A DNA stretch of 64,000 nucleotides from Clostridia bacterium (GTDB taxonomy: Bacteria; Bacillota; Clostridia; Christensenellales; Borkfalkiaceae): positions 25,625 to 89,624 of the forward strand of contig JAFUKM010000010.1 of the NCBI GenBank assembly GCA_017473605.1, in the 5' to 3' direction. The notes below the pieces were generated by a model. It saw only the letters and a list, made by a program, of their open reading frames with translations. It was not told where the DNA came from and searched no databases. The position numbers were made by a program, and so were the translations under genes. Of this stretch, positions 49,174-57,201 are shown in pieces (the stretch's first letter is position 1; the number at the start of each line of letters is the position of its first letter).

Positions 49174-51756
49174 TTATGCAAGCGTGGAAAAAACGTATTC
49201 TTCGCCCACGTAATCGAGCGTTACTTTCGCGCCGTTTTGTATCCGTCCGAGCAATATCTCTTCGGACATTTTATCTTCGATTCTGCGGCGTATTACCCGT
49301 TTTAACGGTCTTGCGCCGTACTGCGCGTCGTACCCTTCTTTCACGAGCGCCGTAAGCGCCGAAGCCGTTACCGTAAGCGTAATGCCGCGCTGTTCTATAA
49401 GCCGTTTGGCAAGCGATTGAATAAGCTTGCCCGCAATTTGCTGACAATCGTGTTCCGTCAATCTATGGAATACGATAACGTCGTCCAAGCGGTTTAAAAA
49501 CTCGGGTTTGAAACGTTCTTTCAGCGTTTGCGTAATGCTTTCTTTCATCGATTCGTACTGTTTCTCGTCCGCGCCGTCCATTGCTCTGTCTTCGCTGCCG
49601 AAACCGTACACGCCCGTGCGCGTTTCGGGTTTCTCCGCCGCGCCTGCGTTGGACGTTAAAATAATTACGGCGTTTTTAAAACTCACCGTTCTTCCCTTAT
49701 TGTCCGTCAAACGTCCGTCGTCCAAAATCTGCAACAATAAATTGAACACGTCGGGGTGTGCTTTTTCGATTTCGTCGAACAAAATAACGCAATAGGGTTT
49801 GGTACGTACTTTATCCGTCAGCTGTCCCGTTTGCGAATCTTCATAACCCACGTACCCCGGTGGCGCGCCGATAATTTTGGACACCGCTTGTTTTTCCATA
49901 TATTCGCTCATGTCCAAGCGAATCATTTGTTCTTCCGAGCCGAACAAATTTTCCGCAAGCGCTTTGCAAAGGTCGGTTTTTCCCACGCCCGTAGGACCGA
50001 CGAAAATGAACGAACCTATTGGTCTTGAAGGGTCTTTCAGCCCTGCCCTTGCGCGACGGATTGCCTTTGCTACCGCGCTTACCGCTTCGTTTTGACCGAT
50101 AATGCGCTTATGCAAATCCGCTTCCAAGCGCATGAGTTTTTCCCCCTCTTCTTGCGTAATTTTCAGCAAGGGAATACGCATACGCGCGCTGACGATTGCC
50201 GCCACCTGCTCCCTTCCGATACCCAGCCGTCCGTCGGGAAGGCGCAACGGGGATTGCGCTTGTTTGAGCGCCGCCGCCTTTTCCTGTGCGTCCCGTTTTC
50301 TTTCGAACGCCGCCGTTGCCAATGCAAATTCGCCTTGTCGTTCATGCAACAAACGTTCTTCTTCACAAGCGTGGATTTCGTATTCGAGTTCTTTTAATTC
50401 CGCGCCGCCGTCCTTTTGCACGCGCACGCGCGCCGCCGCTTCGTCTACAAGGTCTATCGCCTTATCGGGCAAATATCTGTCCGTAATATATCTTGCGGAA
50501 AGCTGTACCGCCGCCTTTATCGCCTCGTCCGTAATCACGATACCGTGATGTTCTTCGTATTTTGCGCGCAAGCCTTTGATTATCGCCACCGTATCTTCTT
50601 GCGAAGGCTCGTCTACCTGCACGGGCGTAAAACGACGTTCGAGCGCGCTGTCCTTTTCGATATATTTGCGATATTCTTCAATCGTCGTCGCGCCGATTAC
50701 CTGCAAATCGCCGCGCGCCAGCATCGGTTTTAAGATATTCGCCGCGTCCATACCGTTATCAGACGAAGCGCCTGCGCCTACCAGCGTATGGATTTCGTCG
50801 ATGAAGAGTATCACGTCGCCGTCTTGCAATACGGCGCCTATCATATCCTTTAAGCGCTCTTCAAAGTCGCCGCGATATCTCGCGCCTGCAAGCATACCCG
50901 GCAAATCCACCGAAAGCAACGTTTTATTATATAGTTGTTCGGGTACGTTTCCGCTGACAATCAGTTGGGAAAGTCCCTCGATAATCGCGCTCTTGCCCAC
51001 GCCCGGTTCGCCCACGAGCACGGGATTGTTTTTCAATCTTCTCGAAAGAACTTGGATTACCTTTTCAATCTCTTTCTTTCTGCCGATAACGGGGTCCATT
51101 TTACCCTTTCTCGCCCGTTCCGTCATATCTATGCCGTAAGCGGAAAGCTTTTCAAGCGCTTCGCTTTTTCTTCCGCCGTTTTGATACGCGTTACCCCGTT
51201 CCATCGTCGAAGCGGCGTTTTCTTTCCGCGGCGGTTGCTTTTCTTCCTTTTGAAACAAATCGTCGAACAACACGTTTTCCTGTTCGAACGGCGCGTAGTT
51301 TCTTCTCGCCGTTTGTTCGCGAACGCGTTGCGTTTCTATCATAATCCGCTCTCTCGTTGCGCCGCGCAAGCCTTCTATATCCGTAAACAAATACAAAAAT
51401 CGCGTAGCCCAGCTATCGGGAATCTCCAAAATCGCGTACAGCATATGCGCCGTACCCGCCGGTAAACCGTCTTCTTCCGCAAGCAACACCGCCCTGTCGT
51501 ACATCTTTTGCGTACGGGGCGTCAATCCGTCGTGTTTGGACGATTTATCAAGCCTTTTTAAGAACACTTCTTCATACTGTTCCTTCGTAACGCCGCACGA
51601 CGTCAGCACTTGGTACGCCGCGCTTTGCGGCATTTGCAAAAACGCGTATACAAAATGCTCGCTGCCGACGTAACGGACGTCGTTTTGCACAGCAATATCG
51701 TTTACCAAAGTAAACGCTTGTCTTAAATTTTTCGAAGCCTTGGAAAGTGGATACAT
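49174..51756 (-). CDS. clpC: ClpC-type AAA+ unfoldase
   Basis: The unfoldase that feeds ClpP. The 860 residues hold the N-terminal double repeat (1-145), AAA1 with GEPGVGKSAIIEGL near residue 255 and LFIDEIHTLVGAG, a middle coiled coil with the UVR-like ERKRDAQEKAA, AAA2 with GPTGVGKTDLCKAL near residue 593, and the ClpP-loop region with PPGYVGYEDS. In Bacillota it works with McsB, which marks substrates by arginine phosphorylation. It follows mcsB and mcsA in that order. Confidence 0.95.
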   Translation of the reverse strand: MYPLSKASKNLRQAFTLVNDIAVQNDVRYVGSEHFVYAFLQMPQSAAYQVLTSCGVTKEQYEEVFLKRLDKSSKHDGLTPRTQKMYDRAVLLAEEDGLPAGTAHMLYAILEIPDSWATRFLYLFTDIEGLRGATRERIMIETQRVREQTARRNYAPFEQENVLFDDLFQKEEKQPPRKENAASTMERGNAYQNGGRKSEALEKLSAYGIDMTERARKGKMDPVIGRKKEIEKVIQVLSRRLKNNPVLVGEPGVGKSAIIEGLSQLIVSGNVPEQLYNKTLLSVDLPGMLAGARYRGDFEERLKDMIGAVLQDGDVILFIDEIHTLVGAGASSDNGMDAANILKPMLARGDLQVIGATTIEEYRKYIEKDSALERRFTPVQVDEPSQEDTVAIIKGLRAKYEEHHGIVITDEAIKAAVQLSARYITDRYLPDKAIDLVDEAAARVRVQKDGGAELKELEYEIHACEEERLLHERQGEFALATAAFERKRDAQEKAAALKQAQSPLRLPDGRLGIGREQVAAIVSARMRIPLLKITQEEGEKLMRLEADLHKRIIGQNEAVSAVAKAIRRARAGLKDPSRPIGSFIFVGPTGVGKTDLCKALAENLFGSEEQMIRLDMSEYMEKQAVSKIIGAPPGYVGYEDSQTGQLTDKVRTKPYCVILFDEIEKAHPDVFNLLLQILDDGRLTDNKGRTVSFKNAVIILTSNAGAAEKPETRTGVYGFGSEDRAMDGADEKQYESMKESITQTLKERFKPEFLNRLDDVIVFHRLTEHDCQQIAGKLIQSLAKRLIEQRGITLTVTASALTALVKEGYDAQYGARPLKRVIRRRIEDKMSEEILLGRIQNGAKVTLDYVGEEYVFSTLA

Positions 51757-51785
51757 ATTTTTACTTTACCTTTTTCTTTTGCGGT

Positions 51786-52811
51786 TTATCCGTTTGCTTT
51801 TAACACGAGCTCGGGCAATACCTTATGCACGATTTCCGCGCGAATCAAATCGCACTCCGTTTCGTTAGCGGACTGCAAGCTGTTTTCCAAACGGAAAGAC
51901 GCAGGACGCATATCCGCAATAAAGTCGTTCAAATCCCGCATATTTCTTGCGCGGAAGAAACCGAGCGCCACGCCCAATTTTACCTTCACAATTTCCGTCA
52001 TCAGTTCCTTTTGCGGAAGCAATACGCAGTTGGTAAGCGTACCGTACGCGCGCATACAAGCGTCTTTGAGCGAAAGTTCGTTTTGTTCGAGCATACGCTC
52101 TCTTGCGCGAAGCTCCAAATCGCAAAGCGTCATCGTCATACGCACCATTTGGTCTAAAATTTCTTCTTCGGATAGACCGAGCGTGCGTTCGTTGCTTACC
52201 TGATAGGTATACCCTTCCGCCGCCGTGCCTTCGCCGAACACGCCGCGAACGGTCAAACCGCCCGCTTTTAATTGGGGAATAAATTTCTCCAACTCCTTAC
52301 TCCACGCAAGCCCCGGCAAGAACATCATTACCGAAGCGCGCATACCCGTGCCGAGATTGCTCGGACATGCCGTTAAATAGCCGAGTTTTTTATCGTACGC
52401 AAAACCGAGCGTTCCGCCCAAGCCTTCGTCGATACCGCTAATCGTTTCGTACGCCTTATATAAATCGAAGCCCTTATGGATACATTGTTGGCGGAGATGG
52501 TCTTCTTCGTTTACCATGACCGAAATCGATTTATCGGGAGAGATAAACGCGGCGCTGATACCTTTACGACGGATAAGCGCAGGACTTATCAAATGCTGTT
52601 CTTGCAATAAAATCGATTCTTCTTCGCTAAGCGTGGCGATATCGTTCTTTTGGAAATTATCGAGTTGCCCAAGCGTTTGTTCTACGAGATACACCACTTC
52701 TTCGGCAAGCTTACGATTGAGTTTTTGCGGGAACGGATACGCTGCGAGATTGCGGGCAAGACGGATTCGGGTAGAAGTTACGATTGTTTGGATAAAAGCG
52801 GGCTGTGCCAT
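51786..52811 (-). CDS. mcsB: Protein arginine kinase McsB
   Basis: Phosphorylates arginines to tag proteins for ClpCP. The 341 residues belong to the guanidino-kinase fold: STRIRLARNLAAYPFPQKL, the NEEDHLRQQCI block with the catalytic Glu, and ACPSNLGTGMRASVMMFLPGL. It overlaps mcsA by 34 nt. Which proteins it tags here is unknown; its classical partner CtsR is not encoded in the operon. Confidence 0.95.
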   Translation of the reverse strand: MAQPAFIQTIVTSTRIRLARNLAAYPFPQKLNRKLAEEVVYLVEQTLGQLDNFQKNDIATLSEEESILLQEQHLISPALIRRKGISAAFISPDKSISVMVNEEDHLRQQCIHKGFDLYKAYETISGIDEGLGGTLGFAYDKKLGYLTACPSNLGTGMRASVMMFLPGLAWSKELEKFIPQLKAGGLTVRGVFGEGTAAEGYTYQVSNERTLGLSEEEILDQMVRMTMTLCDLELRARERMLEQNELSLKDACMRAYGTLTNCVLLPQKELMTEIVKVKLGVALGFFRARNMRDLNDFIADMRPASFRLENSLQSANETECDLIRAEIVHKVLPELVLKANG

Positions 52812-53248
52812 ATCGTTTCTTCCCCCTTTTGCGCGCGAAGGCTGTCGATTTTTTCTTCGTACACCGCCGCCGCTTTATCGTCGTTTTCCAAATAATATTT
52901 TCTTGCCATAATATCGAGTTCGTTGCAACGGCGCTCGTTTCGTTCTTGCGCCGTTTCATACGCACTCTTCCCCTTATGCGCTTCGCCGCCTTGCATTTTG
53001 GTTACTACGGGGAATACGACGTGCGCCAACGCTTGATAACAGTTCGCGCAACCGACTAAACTCGTTTTTTTGAACTGTGCCGCCGTCGTGCCGCAATACG
53101 GACAAGCGGAAAGCGTCGTTTCCGTTTCTACGCAAACGAAATCTTTATGATAGCACTCCAAACAGTAATATACCGTTTCCCGCTTGCCGTTTTTGATAAG
53201 CTCGTACGTTTTTGCCGCTTGATTTTTTTTGCACTTTGCGCACAGCAT
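52778..53248 (-). CDS. mcsA: McsA, zinc-binding activator of McsB
   Basis: Binds and activates McsB. The 156 residues contain four CxxC units (CAKCKK, YCLECYH, CPYCGTT, CANCYQ), which hold zinc, and a C-terminal UVR-type helix (NDDKAAAVYEEKIDSLR). It is in the usual order before mcsB. The gene upstream is an XRE membrane protein, not ctsR. Confidence 0.93.
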   Translation of the reverse strand: MLCAKCKKNQAAKTYELIKNGKRETVYYCLECYHKDFVCVETETTLSACPYCGTTAAQFKKTSLVGCANCYQALAHVVFPVVTKMQGGEAHKGKSAYETAQERNERRCNELDIMARKYYLENDDKAAAVYEEKIDSLRAQKGEETIWHSPLLSKQS

Positions 53249-53272
53249 ACTCGAAACTACGTTTCCCCTTTT

Positions 53273-53965
53273 TTATTTTTCTTCGTCCGCTACCGTTTCC
53301 GCCGTATTTTCCTTCGAAACCGTCTTTTCCGATTTTTTCTTTCTTCTCTTCGCGTTTTTGGAGAAGAAGGAACGGAAGAACACCCACAATATTTCCAACG
53401 CCTGCAACGGTACGCCTAACACAAACAAAAGCCAAAGCGAACCGCTGGTTTCCATCGTAACGTATACCGTTAGATATACGCAAGTTATTACCGTCCATAT
53501 CAGCGTTGACACGGACGCAAAATGAAGTATGCGGTATTTCCAAATGCTTGCGTACACAATCAACACGACAGCTGTAATCGCCACAGCGTAGATAAACGCC
53601 ACCCACCAATCGCCGCTCGGCTTCCACATTTCCATCGATACGAAAAAGTAAGTGGCTACGAGCCATACAATACCGCAAGAAAGCAACATAATCAGCAGAT
53701 GAAATCCGTCCCGTCTTTGCTTGCGCTGTTTCACCTTTTCAACGGCTTCTTCACCCACCAGGTCGTTCAGCGTAACGCCGTAAAGCCGCGCAAGCTGCAT
53801 CAACACGTACACGTCGGGAATTCCGTTGCCCTGTTCCCATTTGGAAACCGATTTATCCGAATAATTGATTTTTTCCGCAAGCTCCGCTTGCGTCAACCCC
53901 GCTTCCTTTCTGTAACAAGCCAGGTTTTGTCCTATCCGTTTATTGATTTCGTTATAATTTTCCAT
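53273..53965 (-). CDS. XRE regulator with membrane domain in place of ctsR
   Basis: A 230-residue protein with a Cro/CI HTH at residues 8-68 (IGQNLACYRKEAGLTQAELA, then KSVSKWEQGNGIPDVYVLMQ), a basic linker KQRKQRRDGF, and about four membrane segments between residues 88 and 205 (for example LLIMLLSCGIVWLVATYFF). The tail is Lys-rich and acidic. Such membrane-anchored HTH proteins are common in Bacillota but their signals are mostly unknown. It is 24 nt upstream of mcsA, in the ctsR position. The -10 box ends 7 nt before its ATG, which predicts a leaderless mRNA. Confidence 0.85.
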   Translation of the reverse strand: MENYNEINKRIGQNLACYRKEAGLTQAELAEKINYSDKSVSKWEQGNGIPDVYVLMQLARLYGVTLNDLVGEEAVEKVKQRKQRRDGFHLLIMLLSCGIVWLVATYFFVSMEMWKPSGDWWVAFIYAVAITAVVLIVYASIWKYRILHFASVSTLIWTVITCVYLTVYVTMETSGSLWLLFVLGVPLQALEILWVFFRSFFSKNAKRRKKKSEKTVSKENTAETVADEEK

Positions 53966-53971
53966 ACTACC

Positions 53972-54000
53972 ATCATAACACTTTTTTCCTTTTCCGTCAA
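53972..54000 (-). promoter_or_regulatory. Promoter of the XRE-mcsA-mcsB-clpC operon, predicted leaderless
   Basis: TTGACG (54000-53995) and TATGAT (53977-53972) with a 17-nt spacer. Six bases separate the -10 from the ATG at 53965. I see no CtsR-type heptad repeat around it. Confidence 0.72.
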
Positions 54001-54095
54001 GCGTGTATAACGCTCTCGTTTTATTTTTATATATAAAAATACCCTTATTTTTTCGTTTTTTACACAATCCGCGCTTTTTCACACTTTTTACGAAG

Positions 54096-54132
54096 TAAAA
54101 AAAACACTCTCGTTTTAGAGAGTGTTTCTTTA
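54096..54132 (-). terminator. Terminator of the Na/Pi symporter gene
   Basis: A 10-bp perfect stem (54102-54111 with 54118-54127), a 6-nt loop, and eight U residues on the minus strand, 18 nt after the symporter stop. Confidence 0.88.
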
Positions 54133-54144
54133 TATCGGTTGTTA

Positions 54145-55875
54145 TTAAACGTTATCGTCGCTATGCACTACGTAATTCAAGTGGTCGCCCACACGTTCAA
54201 GGTTACATACGAGATTGATAAATACCGTATTGTTTTCGGGACGGCATTTGCCTTGGCTAAGACGGGTAATATGTTCCGCCACGAGTTCACGGCGCATATT
54301 GTCGATTTTGTCTTCCAATTCGTCCGATTGTACAATTAAATCGGTGCGGTTTTCCAAGCCGATTTGTTTGACAAGCGCGTACTGTTCGTGCAACATATCG
54401 TGCATTGCTCCCAGTTTTTCGTTGATACCCTCCGAGAACGAAAGATTTTCCTTTACCTCCCGACGGGTATATTTCGTCATGTTATCCGCGAGCTCCGCCA
54501 CACGGTTGATATCGCCGATATTGTTATGCAATACGCGCACTTCTTTTTCGTCGTCAAACGAAACGCCGCTTGCCGAAACGCGGACAAGGTAGTTGCTGAT
54601 TTCTTCGCTTAATTTCAAGATTTGGTCGTTATTTTCGTGTACCTTATCAATCGCGGTCAAATCCTTTTCAATAAAGCCGTTAAAGCCTGTGCGCAAGCTT
54701 TCCATCGCCATATCCGCCATACGGAAACTTTCCTTTTTCAGCTGTCCGAGCGCAACCGTAGGCGTCGTAAGGAAGCGTTTGTCCATATACACGAATTCCC
54801 AAGGTTCTTTTTCTTTTTGCGCCTTTTCCCGCACGATAAACGTAGACGCCTTTACGAGCAAATTCGTAAACGGCAAGAACAACAACGTGCATATTACGTT
54901 AAAGAACGTATGGAACATTGCGATTTGCGTTGCCGGATTAGAGAACCATTTTACGAAGGTTACTTGATAAAAATCGCTACCGACGACACCTTTCGACCAA
55001 ATCAAAAGCATCGTCATAAACAGGATAGTACCAAACACGTTGAACAGCAAGTGAATAATACTTGCGCGCCGCGCGTTTACGGACGTGCCAATCGAAGAAA
55101 TGAGCGCCGTAACGCATGAACCGATATTCGAGCCGAGAATTACGTACAACACCGCGTTTCCGCCGTCCACGCCGCCAATAAACAGACCCACGTCCGCCAT
55201 ACCGATAATAACCGTCGTTACCGCGCTCGACGAATTCAAAAGCGCCGTAAACACGATACCGAACACCAAAAGTATAAACGGGTTTTGCAAAGTGGAAAGC
55301 AAATCCTGCACTTCTTGGATTTTTGTATATACTTTCATCGAGTCGGACATAATATCAAGTCCAAAGAATACGAGTCCCAGCCCAGCCAACGCCAAACCGA
55401 CGGATTTGATTTTATCCTTTTTGAAAAACATTTCCATCATAACGCCGATAAACAGCAACGATATGAAAATGATGGATATATCGAACGCCGAACCACCCGA
55501 AGAACCGAGCGCGGCAAGCTGTGCCGTTACCGTCGTACCGATATTCGCGCCCATAATCATACTCGCCGCTTGGTGCAACGTCATAATACCCGCGTTTACG
55601 AACCCGACGACCATAACCGTCGTAACGCCCGAGCTTTGTACCACCGCCGTCGCGCCTGCGCCTATTCCGACGCCTACCCATTTTTTATTCGACGTCTTAT
55701 TGAACAACTTTTTCAAACCGTTGCCTGCGATTCGTTCCATATTCTCGCTCAAAAGCTTAAACCCTATCAAGAACGCGCCGCACGCCGCCAGCATCATCAC
55801 GATATTGGTTATATGTTCCATAGCGCTGATACTGCTTAACGGCTCCAGCGCACTGCTCAACAGCATAAAATTCAT
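54145..55875 (-). CDS. Na/Pi symporter with C-terminal PhoU domain
   Basis: A sodium-dependent phosphate carrier of the NptA/YjbB type. The 576 residues have two inverted membrane repeats with QSSGVTTVMVVGF near residue 80 and NSSSAVTTVIIGM near residue 212, the QSS/NSSS substrate motifs. Residues 375-565 are a PhoU-like helical bundle (MADMAMESLRTGFNGFIEKD and VCNLERVGDHLNYVV). Some family members export phosphate. The untranslated leader holds a 7-bp hairpin (GUCUUUU/AAAAGAC) near 55918-55938. Confidence 0.9.
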   Translation of the reverse strand: MNFMLLSSALEPLSSISAMEHITNIVMMLAACGAFLIGFKLLSENMERIAGNGLKKLFNKTSNKKWVGVGIGAGATAVVQSSGVTTVMVVGFVNAGIMTLHQAASMIMGANIGTTVTAQLAALGSSGGSAFDISIIFISLLFIGVMMEMFFKKDKIKSVGLALAGLGLVFFGLDIMSDSMKVYTKIQEVQDLLSTLQNPFILLVFGIVFTALLNSSSAVTTVIIGMADVGLFIGGVDGGNAVLYVILGSNIGSCVTALISSIGTSVNARRASIIHLLFNVFGTILFMTMLLIWSKGVVGSDFYQVTFVKWFSNPATQIAMFHTFFNVICTLLFLPFTNLLVKASTFIVREKAQKEKEPWEFVYMDKRFLTTPTVALGQLKKESFRMADMAMESLRTGFNGFIEKDLTAIDKVHENNDQILKLSEEISNYLVRVSASGVSFDDEKEVRVLHNNIGDINRVAELADNMTKYTRREVKENLSFSEGINEKLGAMHDMLHEQYALVKQIGLENRTDLIVQSDELEDKIDNMRRELVAEHITRLSQGKCRPENNTVFINLVCNLERVGDHLNYVVHSDDNV

Positions 55876-56063
55876 AGATTTTTTCCTCCGTGCCTCTAAA
55901 AACTTGTCCTATTCTCTCCGTCTTTTATCCCCAAAAGACGCTTTTTTCACATATTAACCTATTTTACCGTTTTTATTATATAATAGTTTCTCGAAAAAGT
56001 CACTCAAATGAACGGGCTTTTTTACATTTTTTTTACACAAAATTGAAAAAAAATTTACGCTAT

Positions 56064-56096
56064 AAAAGAAAAAGAGCCTATATAGGCTCTTTTCAT
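56064..56096 (-). terminator. Terminator after the metallophosphoesterase gene
   Basis: A short palindromic stem (AAAGAGCC and its complement, 56071-56092) followed by a U-rich run on the minus strand. The remaining sequence up to 55876 holds the symporter promoter region; a TATAAT lies near 55978 but a clear -35 is missing. Confidence 0.75.
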
Positions 56097-56108
56097 TTTG
56101 AGTAATTT

Positions 56109-56588
56109 TTAACGCAAACCATTCCCCACAAGCACGCACGTCGGCTTAGCGTCGTTGACAACGAGATACGCATATACGGCGTTTTCCCCTGCCATACGCA
56201 ACGCGCCCGGATTGATTAGGGTTACGCCGTCAAGCTCACTGATAAGCGGCGTATGCGTATGTCCGTATAACGCCACTTCGCAGCCGCGGTTTTTGGCTTC
56301 CGCCGCGAGTTGTTCCAATCCGTTTTTCACGCCGTATTTATGACCGTGCGTATAGAAAATACTGATTTTTTCAACGTTCAACACGCCTTCGGTGGGGTAT
56401 GCGGAAAGAAAATCGCAATTCCCCGCGCAAAAATACGTCTTTTCGGGATAATGTTTCCGAATTTCACGAATATCCCCCACGCCGTCGCCAAGATGGATAA
56501 AATAATCGTTTTCCGCAATCAGCGGACGCAATTTTTCCAAGCCTTTTACGTTCCCATGGGAATCGGAAACGACAATCAACGTTTTCAT
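56109..56588 (-). CDS. Metallophosphoesterase of the YfcE/MJ0936 family
   Basis: A 159-residue calcineurin-like phosphodiesterase. All metal motifs are present: VSDSHGN at the start, HLGDGVGDI, CAGNCDF, FYTHGHKYG and YGHTHTP. YfcE-type enzymes cleave phosphodiesters with a divalent metal, and the natural substrate is unknown. It is 3 nt after rdgB, a frequent pairing. Confidence 0.92.
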   Translation of the reverse strand: MKTLIVVSDSHGNVKGLEKLRPLIAENDYFIHLGDGVGDIREIRKHYPEKTYFCAGNCDFLSAYPTEGVLNVEKISIFYTHGHKYGVKNGLEQLAAEAKNRGCEVALYGHTHTPLISELDGVTLINPGALRMAGENAVYAYLVVNDAKPTCVLVGNGLR

Positions 56589-56591
56589 ACG

Positions 56592-57179
56592 TTACTCCGT
56601 TTTTGCGCGCAAAGCTTGCAATGCACGGAATCTGTGGGATACGGCGTTTTTTTCTTCTGCCGTTGCGACGCCGAACGATTTTTGCAAATCCTCGCTGAAA
56701 AATATCGGGTCGTAACCGAACCCACCGTCGCCTTCTTCCGCGAGCAGAATACTGCCGTGCGTTTTTCCTTCGACAACACTCTCCCGTCCGTCGGGATATA
56801 CGAGTGCAACCGCGCAATTAAAATGCGCCTTACGCTCTTTTACGCCTTCCAAATTCTTCAAAAGCAAGCGGCGGTTTCCTTTGTCGTCGCCGTGTATACC
56901 GCAGTAGCGTGCGCTGTAAATACCCGGTTTTCCGCCGAGCGCGTCTACGCAAATGCCGCTATCGTCCGCCAACACGGGCAAGCCCAACGCTTTACACGCC
57001 GCGCGCGCTTTGATAAGCGCGTTTTCCGCAAACGTCGTTCCCGTTTCTTCTACGTCTTCGCAAAATCCCATTTGCTTTTGCGAAACCACCTCGTAATCGG
57101 GGAAGATTTCCGCTATTTCCCGTAATTTATGCGCGTTACCCGTCGCCACGACCAACCGTTTTTTTGCTTTTATTTCCAT
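56592..57179 (-). CDS. rdgB: XTP/dITP diphosphatase (RdgB/HAM1)
   Basis: Removes non-canonical purine nucleotides such as dITP and XTP. The 195 residues have VVATGNAHKLREIAEIF, ETGTTFAENALIKA, the metal-binding VLADDSGICVDAL, GFGYDPIFF and SHRFRALQAL. It is preceded by AAGGAG and by a TGGTATAAT extended -10 near 57203-57211. Confidence 0.95.
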   Translation of the reverse strand: MEIKAKKRLVVATGNAHKLREIAEIFPDYEVVSQKQMGFCEDVEETGTTFAENALIKARAACKALGLPVLADDSGICVDALGGKPGIYSARYCGIHGDDKGNRRLLLKNLEGVKERKAHFNCAVALVYPDGRESVVEGKTHGSILLAEEGDGGFGYDPIFFSEDLQKSFGVATAEEKNAVSHRFRALQALRAKTE

Positions 57180-57201
57180 ATTACGCTCCTTAACGGTGTT
57201 A

